Of a DNA stretch of 13,706 bases, positions 6,499-12,724 are shown piece by piece. Below the pieces are notes generated by a model. That model did no database searches. It was given only the letters and a program-made list of their open reading frames with translations, and had not been told where the DNA came from. The first letter of the stretch is position 1. Each line of letters starts with the position of its first letter. Position numbers and translations under genes: made by a program. Source of the DNA: DATEGZ01 sp035279905 (lineage in GTDB: Bacteria; Acidobacteriota; Vicinamibacteria; Vicinamibacterales; SCN-69-37); the NCBI GenBank assembly GCA_035279905.1, contig DATEGZ010000167.1, forward strand, positions 1-13,706, written 5' to 3'.

Positions 6499-7629
6499 AT
6501 GACCAAGCACCGATCGCTCGTCGTCGCGAGTCTCGCGTTCGCTCTGGCTCTCGGATTCGTGGCCGCGCCGGCGCCGCTTCGAGCGGCGGCTGACACGCTG
6601 CCGCAGCGGCTGAGCGATCAAGAGTTCTGGAAGATGATCGAGGACCTCTCCGAGCCGGACGGGTTCTTCCGCTCGGACAACCTGCTCTCGAACGAGATCT
6701 GGTTCCAGACGGTCATTCCGGATCTGCTCCAGCGCACCAAGGGCGGCGGCAACGCCTACATGGGCGTCGGGCCCGAGCAGAACTTCACGTACATCTCGGC
6801 GCTGAAGCCGAAGATCGTGTTCATCACGGACATCCGCCGCGGCAACCTGCACGAGCAGTTGATGTACAAGGCGCTGTTCGAGCTCTCGGCCGATCGCGCG
6901 GAGTTCGTCTCGCGGCTGTTCTCGAAGAAGCGTCCCGAGGGGCTCACGACGAAGTCGACCGGCGCCGAGCTGATGAACGCGTTCTGGGACGTGCAGACCA
7001 GTCCCGAGGCGGCGTACCGCCAGAACGTGAAGGACATTCAGGACCTGCTGACCAAGAAGCACGCGCTGCCGATCTCGCAGGCGGACCTGCAGGCGATCGC
7101 CGACAACGTCTACTACAACTTCTATTGGTTCGGACCGAGCATCAACTACAACTCGTCATCGACGGGCGCGGGGCGCGGCGGCACGATGGTGAACTACGCC
7201 GACCTGATGATGCAGACGGACGGCGCGGGGCTCAACCGCAGTTTCCTCGGATCGGAAGAGAACTTCCAGGTGCTCAAGGATCTCGAGGAGCGCAATCTCA
7301 TCGTGCCGGTCGTCGGCAACTTCGGTGGGCCGAAGGCGCTGCGCGCCGTGGGCGCCTACCTCAAGGCGCACCAGGCCACAGTCGTCGCGTTCTATCTCTC
7401 GAACGTCGAGCAGTACCTCAACCAGGACGGCATCTGGCCGCAGTTCTGCAGCAACGTCGCGAGCCTGCCGCTCGACGACCACAGCACGTTCATCCGCTCC
7501 GCGGGCGGCGGCGGGCGCGGCGGTTACGGCGGCGGCGGACTCATGAGCTATCTCGGCTCGATGCGTGAAGAGACGCGCGGCTGTGGTTCCGGCCGGCCGC
7601 CTGTGTCCGGCGTCAGAATGCCTCGATGA
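6499..7629 (+). CDS. Secreted protein of unknown function, paralog A
   Basis: The protein has 376 residues and a Sec signal peptide (about 1-31, ending near LRAAA). I cannot name the family, but it occurs four times in this window. Shared blocks are SDQEFWKMIEDLSEPDGFFRS (start at 39), YMGVGPEQNFTYI (87-99), IVFITDIRRGNL (106-117), MYKALFELSADRAEF (122-136), VPVVGNFGGPKALRAVG (269-285), FYLSNVEQYL (298-307) and STFIRS (329-334). The glycine motif followed by a strand ending in Asp resembles a Rossmann or SAM-methyltransferase nucleotide site; this is an inference from pattern only. A Gly-rich loop (335-347) follows. The last 20 residues are Gly/Pro/Arg-rich and lack the GKI-x-x-Y-x-DV tail of B and C. 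No strong ribosome site is seen; TGTAAAAT lies at 6476-6483. The stop overlaps the start of paralog B (ATGA). Confidence 0.9.
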   Translation: MTKHRSLVVASLAFALALGFVAAPAPLRAAADTLPQRLSDQEFWKMIEDLSEPDGFFRSDNLLSNEIWFQTVIPDLLQRTKGGGNAYMGVGPEQNFTYISALKPKIVFITDIRRGNLHEQLMYKALFELSADRAEFVSRLFSKKRPEGLTTKSTGAELMNAFWDVQTSPEAAYRQNVKDIQDLLTKKHALPISQADLQAIADNVYYNFYWFGPSINYNSSSTGAGRGGTMVNYADLMMQTDGAGLNRSFLGSEENFQVLKDLEERNLIVPVVGNFGGPKALRAVGAYLKAHQATVVAFYLSNVEQYLNQDGIWPQFCSNVASLPLDDHSTFIRSAGGGGRGGYGGGGLMSYLGSMREETRGCGSGRPPVSGVRMPR

Positions 7630-8744
7630 TTCGGCGCGGCCTCGCGTTCGTCTCGCTCGCGCTGGCACTTGTTCTCTGTGCCGCGCCGGGCCCGGCGCTC
7701 GTCGCGGCCCGCGTCGAGCTGCCGACGCACCTCACCGATCAGGAGTTCTGGCGCCTGATCGACGATTTCTCCGAGCCCGGCGGGTACTTCCGGTCCGACA
7801 ACCTGGTCTCCAACGAAGACACGCTGCAGTTCGTGCTGCCGACGCTCACGAAAATCGTGAAGCCCGGCGGCGTGTACCTGGGCGTCGGCCCGGACCAGAA
7901 TTTCACCTACATCGCGGCGCTCGAGCCGCACATCGCCTTCATTACCGACATCCGGCGCGGCAATCTCCAGCAACACCTGATGTACAAGGCGCTCTTCGAG
8001 CTCTCGGCCGATCGCGCGGAGTTCCTGTCGCGGCTGTTTTCGCGCAAGCGGCCGGCGGGGCTCGACGCGGCGTCGACCGCCGAGGAGCTCTTCGACGCGT
8101 TCAGCAAGGTGGAGCCGAACCGCGCGCTGTATGACGAGAACCTGCAGGCGATTCGCGACGTGCTCGTCAAGAAGCACGGCTTCAAGCTCACGGCCGACGA
8201 CCTGTCGGGCATCGAGTACGTGTTCCAGAATTTCTTCGGCGCCGGGCCGGGGCTCGCGTATGCGCAGGGGTCGTTTCCTGGCCGCGGCATGATGCGCTAT
8301 CCGACCTACGCGGATCTGCAGGTCGCGACGGACGGGGCGGGGCAGAACCGCGCGTATCTCGGCAGCGAGGGCACCTTCCGCGTGCTCAAGACGTTCGAAG
8401 AGCGGAACCTGCTCGTGCCGATCGTCGGCAACTTCGCCGGGCCGAAGGCCCTTCGCGCCGTGGGCGCCTACCTCAAGGCGCACGAGGCGTCGGTGTCGGT
8501 CTTCTACTTGTCCAATGTCGAACAGTACCTGTTCGGCGACGGCATCTGGGCCGACTTCGTCCACAACGTCGAAGCGCTGCCGCTCGACGAGTCCAGCACG
8601 TTCATCCGGTCCTGCTTCAACGGGTGTTCGTCGTCGTACGCTTCGCGGGCGGTCATGCTGCTCGATTCGATGCCGGGACTGCTGAAGGACTTCCGCGACG
8701 GCAAGATTCGCGCGTATTCAGACGTGCTCTGGCGCTCCCGCTAG
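7626..8744 (+). CDS. Secreted protein of unknown function, paralog B
   Basis: The protein has 372 residues and its ATG overlaps the TGA of paralog A by 4 nt, so the two are probably translationally coupled. A signal peptide covers about 1-28. All family blocks are present in order: TDQEFWRLIDDFSEPGGYFR, YLGVGPDQNFTYI, IAFITDIRRGNL, MYKALFELSADRAEFLSRLF, a variable middle, VPIVGNFAGPKALRAVGAYL, FYLSNVEQYL and STFIRS. Unlike A, C and D, the segment after STFIRS is not Gly-rich but contains CFNGC, two cysteines that could pair outside the cytoplasm. The C-terminus DFRDGKIRAYSDVLWRSR matches that of paralog C. Function is unknown; an enzymatic nucleotide-type fold is only suggested by the motif pattern. 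Confidence 0.92.
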   Translation: MIRRGLAFVSLALALVLCAAPGPALVAARVELPTHLTDQEFWRLIDDFSEPGGYFRSDNLVSNEDTLQFVLPTLTKIVKPGGVYLGVGPDQNFTYIAALEPHIAFITDIRRGNLQQHLMYKALFELSADRAEFLSRLFSRKRPAGLDAASTAEELFDAFSKVEPNRALYDENLQAIRDVLVKKHGFKLTADDLSGIEYVFQNFFGAGPGLAYAQGSFPGRGMMRYPTYADLQVATDGAGQNRAYLGSEGTFRVLKTFEERNLLVPIVGNFAGPKALRAVGAYLKAHEASVSVFYLSNVEQYLFGDGIWADFVHNVEALPLDESSTFIRSCFNGCSSSYASRAVMLLDSMPGLLKDFRDGKIRAYSDVLWRSR

Positions 8745-8747
8745 CGA

Positions 8748-8753
8748 TAAGAT
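8748..8753 (+). promoter_or_regulatory. TAAGAT, -10-like box 6 nt before paralog C
   Basis: TAAGAT lies in the 15-bp gap between paralogs B and C and ends 6 nt before the ATG, the distance expected for leaderless transcription. There is no Shine-Dalgarno sequence in the gap. No good -35 hexamer is seen 16-18 bp upstream, so the call is weak. Confidence 0.3.
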
Positions 8754-8759
8754 TTTCCC

Positions 8760-9992
8760 ATGGACGCCCCGTTCACGCGCCGGCCGCTCCGCGCGCTGAA
8801 GCCGTGGGTGCTGGTGCCGCTGCTCGTGCTCATCGCGAGCCCCGGCGTCATGCCGCTCACGCGCGAGCAGCGCGCCGGCACGCCTGTCGAGGCGCTCCCG
8901 GCCCGGCTCACCGACCAGGAGTTCTGGAATCTCAGCACGTCGATGTCGGAGCCGAACGGATTTTTCCGGTCGGAGAATCTCGTCTCGAACGAGCACACGT
9001 TCCAGTACGTGGTGCCGGCGCTCCAGCAGTCGGCCAAGCCCGGCGGCGTGTACCTCGGCGTCGCGCCCGATCAGAACTTCACCTACATGCTCGCGACGCG
9101 TCCCGCGATCGCGTTCATCGTCGACATCCGGCGCGGCAATCTGCTCGAACACATGATGTACAAGGCGCTCATCGAGCTCTCGGTCGATCGCGCCGAATTC
9201 CTCTCGCGGCTGTTCGCGAGGAAGCGCCCGGCGAATGTCGGGCCGAGGTCGTCGGTCGCCGATCTCTTCCGCGCGTTCGATCAGGTCTCGACGACGGAAG
9301 GGTTGTACCGGCAGAACCTGAACGACATCGAAACGCAGCTCACCAAGCGCCACGGGTTTGCGCTGTCGGCCGAAGATCTGCAGCAGATCGAGGGCATTTA
9401 CTTCTCGTTCTTCTGGGACGGCCCCAACATCCGGTACTCGTCGTTTCCGGCCGGGGCCGGATCGCGCGGATTCGTCGGGCGCAGCGGCGGATTTGGCGGC
9501 AACTTTCCGAGCTACGAGGAGCTGATGCTCCAGACGGACATGGAAGGCGTCAACCGCAGCTACCTGGCGAACGAAGAGAGCTTCAAGTGGCTGAAGGCCT
9601 TCGAGGAGAAGAACCTGATCGTGCCGGTCGTCGGCGATTTCGCCGGTCCGAAGGCGCTGCGGGCCGTCGGCCGCTACATCCGCGATCACGGCTCTGTCGT
9701 CTCCGCGTACTACGTCTCGAACGTCGAGCAGTATCTCTTCCAGGACGGGCTGTTCGATGAGTTCGCGCGCAACGTCGCGACGCTGCCGCTCGACGAGAAG
9801 AGCACGTTCATTCGATCGGTGTCCACGCGCTTCGGCTACGGCGGCGGCGGCATCGGTCCGGACGGCCGCGCCAGTGCGCTCGATCCCATCCGGAATTTCG
9901 TTCGCGAGTTTCTCGCCGGGAAGATCAACACCTACTTCGACGTGAACGCGCGATCGAAGTTGCCACCCGTCGCCAAATCGGCGAATCAGTAG
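8760..9992 (+). CDS. Secreted protein of unknown function, paralog C
   Basis: The protein has 410 residues, the longest of the complete copies. The N-terminus is basic (RRPLRALK) with a hydrophobic stretch (about 15-33), which may be a signal peptide or an uncleaved anchor. Family blocks are TDQEFWNLSTSMSEPNGFFRS, YLGVAPDQNFTYM, IAFIVDIRRGNL, MYKALIELSVDRAEFLSRLF, VPVVGDFAGPKALRAVGRYI, YYVSNVEQYLFQDG and STFIRS. The glycine motif reads GVAP where the other copies read GVGP. A Gly-rich loop (GYGGGGIGPDG) precedes LDPIRNFVREFLAGKINTYFDV, the tail shared with B. The end overlaps the convergent esterase gene by 7 bp, leaving no room for a terminator between them. It is the last gene of the A-B-C run. 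Confidence 0.92.
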   Translation: MDAPFTRRPLRALKPWVLVPLLVLIASPGVMPLTREQRAGTPVEALPARLTDQEFWNLSTSMSEPNGFFRSENLVSNEHTFQYVVPALQQSAKPGGVYLGVAPDQNFTYMLATRPAIAFIVDIRRGNLLEHMMYKALIELSVDRAEFLSRLFARKRPANVGPRSSVADLFRAFDQVSTTEGLYRQNLNDIETQLTKRHGFALSAEDLQQIEGIYFSFFWDGPNIRYSSFPAGAGSRGFVGRSGGFGGNFPSYEELMLQTDMEGVNRSYLANEESFKWLKAFEEKNLIVPVVGDFAGPKALRAVGRYIRDHGSVVSAYYVSNVEQYLFQDGLFDEFARNVATLPLDEKSTFIRSVSTRFGYGGGGIGPDGRASALDPIRNFVREFLAGKINTYFDVNARSKLPPVAKSANQ

Positions 9993-11653
9993 CGCCAGCT
10001 CTTCAGATCCGCTCCCGCCGGCGCGTACTTGTCGATCTGCGCGACGATCTTGTCGAACAGCTCCGCGCCGCGCGGTCCCCAGCAGTGCGGCGCCATCGGT
10101 TGAAAGACGATCTCGCCCGTCCACTTCGGGTCGTCGGCCTTCTTCAGAAAGTCCTCGAGCATGTGGACGCCCATGTTGAGGTAGTAGGTGTCCGCGTCGC
10201 CGACGTAGACGTTGATCTTGTTGGCGAGCTTGGGCCCGAGCACGGTCCAGTTGGTCTCGAGGATGTTGCGCAGGTCGTAGTGTTCCTTCCAGTACTTCGC
10301 GACGTCCTTGTCGATGACGCCCGTCTTCTTGTCCCAGATGCGCTTCGGGTAGCCGTCGGGCCCGACCGGGGAATAGGTCGCCTCCCAGATGTCCCACTGG
10401 CCGCCCGATCGTGAGTGGTCGCCCTGCACGAGCTCGAACCAGTTCTCGTCCTTCATCATCGCCGTGATGTTGCCGTCCGGCCGGCGTGTGTCGGGCCGCT
10501 CGAGCTTCGTCCAGCCGCGATCCACCCAGTACGCGTTCGCGTCGTCGTAGACGTTGACGATCTGGTGGTAGCGGAAGTCGACGCCGTCGGGGCAGAGCGC
10601 GAACGAGCCGCCGTAGAAGTCGGGATAGAAGACCTGGTGCGCGAGCGCGATCCAGCCGCCGGTCGATCCGCCGGTGAGCATGCGCGCCCACGGCTGGCGG
10701 ATGATGCGGAATTGCGATTCGAGGGCCGGCAGGAGCTCCTGCATGATCGCGTCGCCGTACGGGCCGTTGTTCTCGGAGTTCACGCCGTACGAGTCGTCGT
10801 AGTACGGCGATGGATGCTGGAGTGAGACCCAGATCACGCGCGGCGCGGGTCCGTTGTCGGCAGGCGCGGCGCCCTGACCACCCCGACCACCTTGCCCTGA
10901 GCCTGTCGAAGGGCCACCGCCTCCGGCGCCTGGCGCGCCGAGCGAGAAATGTCCTTGCGAGTAGATCACGGGATACTTCACGTCGGGATGCGTCGCGTAG
11001 TCTTTCGGCAGCGTGATCGTCGCGCCGAGATAAATCGGCTGACCCCACCACTTGCTCAGGATCTGGCTCTGGATTTTGATGCGCTTGATGGTGTCGGTGT
11101 CGGCCGGCACCTGCACGGGCGGAATCACCTTGTCGGCGACGAGCCGAATCGGCGCGGCCGACGCCGGATCGAAGTGCATCTGCACCGGATCGCCGTAGAG
11201 ATTGCCCGGCGACCGGCGCCAGTTCTGGCCTTCCCACTGATCCATGTGCAGCCACACGGTGTGCCCGTCGGCGCGCTTGAACTCCGTGTAGACGTTGACG
11301 AACGGCTGGATCCAGTAGTCGCCGGCGGGAATGTCCCGCAAGCTCGCGACCGGGTGGCCGAGGTCGTCCGCGCCAATCACCGCCGTCGCGCCCGGTGCGA
11401 GGCCGTCGACGTTCTTCCCGAAGAGCGGTGCGCCGGTCGAATCGGCCTGCTGAATCGGCGTCTGCCGATCGTTCACGCGGCTGATCGCGACGTACACGCG
11501 GCCGGTGACGGGCGTGCCGCGCGCCGCGGACGCAAAGCTGATCTCGACGCGCGGGCCTGGCGAGGCGCTCTGACTGGCTGCGACCGCCGCGGCGGCCAGC
11601 ACGACCGCCGCGACCGTCGCGCCGAAGAAGCGGAAGATGCGCGAGGTTCTCAT
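9986..11653 (-). CDS. Secreted putative esterase (alpha/beta hydrolase, Esterase-D-like)
   Basis: The protein has 555 residues and a signal peptide (about 1-26, AAVAASQS). An N-terminal domain of about 200 residues without a clear family precedes the hydrolase part. The nucleophile elbow is GGSTGGW with Ser330, preceded by strand PRVIWVSLQHPSPYYDDSYG (271-290) as in PF00756-type esterases. Candidate triad partners are Asp486 (VGDAD) and His523 (MAPHCW). Such enzymes cleave ester bonds in acyl, feruloyl or siderophore esters, and the substrate is not deducible. A Gly-rich insertion (about 240-272) contains PSTGSGQ, which is encoded by a widespread dispersed DNA repeat. GGAGG touches the ATG, and TAAGAT lies 9 nt upstream. 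It may follow the YXWGXW gene in one transcript (64-bp gap). Confidence 0.88.
   Translation of the reverse strand: MRTSRIFRFFGATVAAVVLAAAAVAASQSASPGPRVEISFASAARGTPVTGRVYVAISRVNDRQTPIQQADSTGAPLFGKNVDGLAPGATAVIGADDLGHPVASLRDIPAGDYWIQPFVNVYTEFKRADGHTVWLHMDQWEGQNWRRSPGNLYGDPVQMHFDPASAAPIRLVADKVIPPVQVPADTDTIKRIKIQSQILSKWWGQPIYLGATITLPKDYATHPDVKYPVIYSQGHFSLGAPGAGGGGPSTGSGQGGRGGQGAAPADNGPAPRVIWVSLQHPSPYYDDSYGVNSENNGPYGDAIMQELLPALESQFRIIRQPWARMLTGGSTGGWIALAHQVFYPDFYGGSFALCPDGVDFRYHQIVNVYDDANAYWVDRGWTKLERPDTRRPDGNITAMMKDENWFELVQGDHSRSGGQWDIWEATYSPVGPDGYPKRIWDKKTGVIDKDVAKYWKEHYDLRNILETNWTVLGPKLANKINVYVGDADTYYLNMGVHMLEDFLKKADDPKWTGEIVFQPMAPHCWGPRGAELFDKIVAQIDKYAPAGADLKSWRY
10895..10913. repeat. Dispersed CCTTCGACAGGCTCAGGG-type repeat inside the esterase gene
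   Basis: Nineteen bases match the short dispersed sequence that I recognise as recurring in many high-GC genomes, where it often inserts in loops and between genes. Here it keeps the frame and encodes PSTGSGQ (residues 248-254) in a Gly-rich loop. Recognition is from memory; a count of copies in this genome is needed to confirm it. Confidence 0.55.
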
Positions 11654-11656
11654 CCT

Positions 11657-11713
11657 CCGCGAATCTTAGATCATTCGCGGCCGCGAACCTCGGAACCCCG
11701 GAACCTCGGAACC
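11657..11713. repeat. Hairpin plus 8-bp GAACC array between the two minus-strand genes
   Basis: A perfect 8-bp stem (11657-11664 with 11673-11680, loop 8 nt) abuts four GAACC cores at 11685, 11693, 11701 and 11709, an exact 8-bp period. On the minus strand this lies after the YXWGXW gene and right before the esterase start. The hairpin could terminate or process the upstream transcript, or act as an operator. The array belongs to the same repeat class as those at 3246-3357 and 3960-4004. Confidence 0.65.
11663..11668 (-). promoter_or_regulatory. TAAGAT, -10-like box before the esterase gene
   Basis: On the minus strand TAAGAT ends 9 nt before the ATG at 11653, with GGAGG filling the last 5 of those bases. 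It sits within the hairpin loop and stem at 11657-11680. No clear -35 box is visible. Confidence 0.3.
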
Positions 11714-11717
11714 ACCA

Positions 11718-12041
11718 CTATCGCCAATGTCCCTGCACGTAGTACCACCCGTGCCGATCCTGGACCCAGTGTCCCGGCACCCACGCGGCTCGGGCGTGCG
11801 GCCCGCGCTCCCAGCGTCCCGGCACCCAGGCGTACGCGCGGCCATCCCATCGGTGATAGCCCTCGACCCAGATGTAGCCCGGACCGGGCGGCACGCCGCG
11901 AGCTTCGTACACTGGCGCTGGCGGACGCGATGAGACATAGACATGCGCCGTGGTCGGTGCGCAAGCCGAGAGCGACATCGCGATCCCCAGCACCCATGCA
12001 CCGGCCGTGCGCAGACACCAGTTACGTGAATGTGTCGACAT
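11718..12041 (-). CDS. YXWGXW-repeat lipoprotein
   Basis: The protein has 107 residues. The N-terminus has a hydrophobic stretch ending in the lipobox MSLSAC (Cys27), so it is probably a lipid-anchored envelope protein. The mature part carries aromatic repeats of the WXXGXW/YXWGXW family: GYIWVEGYHRWDG, AYAWVPGRWERG, AAWVPGHWVQD and WYYVQGHWR. Members are small secreted proteins, often near envelope or stress genes; the molecular role is unknown. A strong GGAGG (12046-12050 on the minus strand) lies 4 nt before the ATG and fixes the start. It is divergent from the beta-repeat gene at 12128, sharing an 86-bp control region, and lies upstream of the esterase on the same strand. Confidence 0.85.
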   Translation of the reverse strand: MSTHSRNWCLRTAGAWVLGIAMSLSACAPTTAHVYVSSRPPAPVYEARGVPPGPGYIWVEGYHRWDGRAYAWVPGRWERGPHARAAWVPGHWVQDRHGWYYVQGHWR

Positions 12042-12079
12042 ACGACCTCCGCTGTCGATCAGTGCAAGTTCGATTCCCG

Positions 12080-12108
12080 TTGACGCGTGGACGGCGGGTG
12101 GCTAAAAC
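12080..12108 (+). promoter_or_regulatory. Candidate sigma-70-type promoter for the beta-repeat gene
   Basis: TTGACG (12080-12085) and TAAAAC (12103-12108) are separated by exactly 17 bp, close to the TTGACA/TATAAT consensus. Transcription would start near 12115, leaving a leader of about 13 nt with GGGGA as ribosome site. It lies in the divergent region shared with the YXWGXW gene. This is the best -35/-10 pair I found in the window. Confidence 0.45.
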
Positions 12109-12127
12109 TTTGACGGGGATTCCAACT

Positions 12128-12724
12128 ATGAGGTCGCGACTTGTCCAATTCGGGTTGGGCGCTGCTCTCGCGAGCGCGCTCTTGATGACGACCGCCCTCG
12201 CCCAGGGGACAACGAGTCCTCAGGTGAAGACGGTCGATCAGCTCGTCACCGTCACCGCGAAGGTGACGGCGATCGATCTCGCCAAACGCGAGGTCACGCT
12301 CAAGGGGCCGCTCGGCAACAGTGAAACCGTCGTCGTGGGCGATCAGGTGCAGCGCCTCAACGAAGTGAAGATCGGCGACGATGTGACGGTGAAGTATTAC
12401 ATCGGGGTCGCAGCCGACCTTCGCGCGCCGACAGACGCCGAGAAGGCCGAGCCCTTCAAGGTGATCGAGGGTACGGGGCGCACGGCCGCCGGCACCGCGC
12501 CCGGCGGCGCGGCCGTGCGCGTGGTCCGGATCGTCGCGACGATCGAAGCGCTGGATCGCACGACGCAAACAGTGACGCTCAAAGGCCCTGGCGGCCGGTA
12601 TGTGACGCTGCGCGTCGAGGATCCCAAAATGCTCGAAAAGCCGCGTCTTGGCGACACGGTGATCGTCACGGCAGCTGAGGCCCTCGCCGTCTCGCTCGAG
12701 AAGGTCAAGGGCGGCAGCGAGTGA
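12128..12724 (+). CDS. Secreted protein with two homologous beta-rich repeats, function unknown
   Basis: The protein has 198 residues. The frame is open far upstream of the ATG at 12128, but only this ATG gives a typical signal peptide (MRSRLVQFGLGAALASALLM, cleavage near ALAQ at 26), a good promoter and a separation from the divergent gene. Two related segments follow. Residues 40-94 contain AKVTAIDLAKREVTLKGPLG and KIGDDVTVKY; residues 131-190 contain ATIEALDRTTQTVTLKGPGG and RLGDTVIVTA. The A-x-(I/V)-x-A-(I/L)-D ... VTLKGP-x-G ... (V/L)GD-x-V-x-V pattern suggests two OB-like or small beta-barrel domains. A Gly/Ala linker (about 113-129) separates them. The family is unnamed to me. Its stop overlaps the GTG start of paralog D by 4 nt, implying coupled synthesis. 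Confidence 0.88.
   Translation: MRSRLVQFGLGAALASALLMTTALAQGTTSPQVKTVDQLVTVTAKVTAIDLAKREVTLKGPLGNSETVVVGDQVQRLNEVKIGDDVTVKYYIGVAADLRAPTDAEKAEPFKVIEGTGRTAAGTAPGGAAVRVVRIVATIEALDRTTQTVTLKGPGGRYVTLRVEDPKMLEKPRLGDTVIVTAAEALAVSLEKVKGGSE

Noticed and set aside
7565..8134. Plus-strand open frame overlapping the A/B junction
   Set aside because: Apart from a weak tail-like stretch at its start it is Arg/Ala-rich and lies out of frame with paralog B, which has full family motifs.
8718..11255. Minus-strand open frame of 845 codons spanning paralog C and the esterase
   Set aside because: It is out of frame with the real esterase and antisense to paralog C, and it has no signal peptide or motif.
12059..12085. 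T-arm-like TTCGATTC, possible tRNA 3' remnant or attachment site
   Set aside because: The flanking bases do not form the 5-bp T-stem, and no acceptor or anticodon arm can be built around it.
10949..12127. Upstream extension of the beta-repeat gene to give a 591-residue protein
   Set aside because: The extra 393 codons are antisense to the esterase and YXWGXW genes and are Arg-rich. The signal peptide and promoter place the start at 12128.
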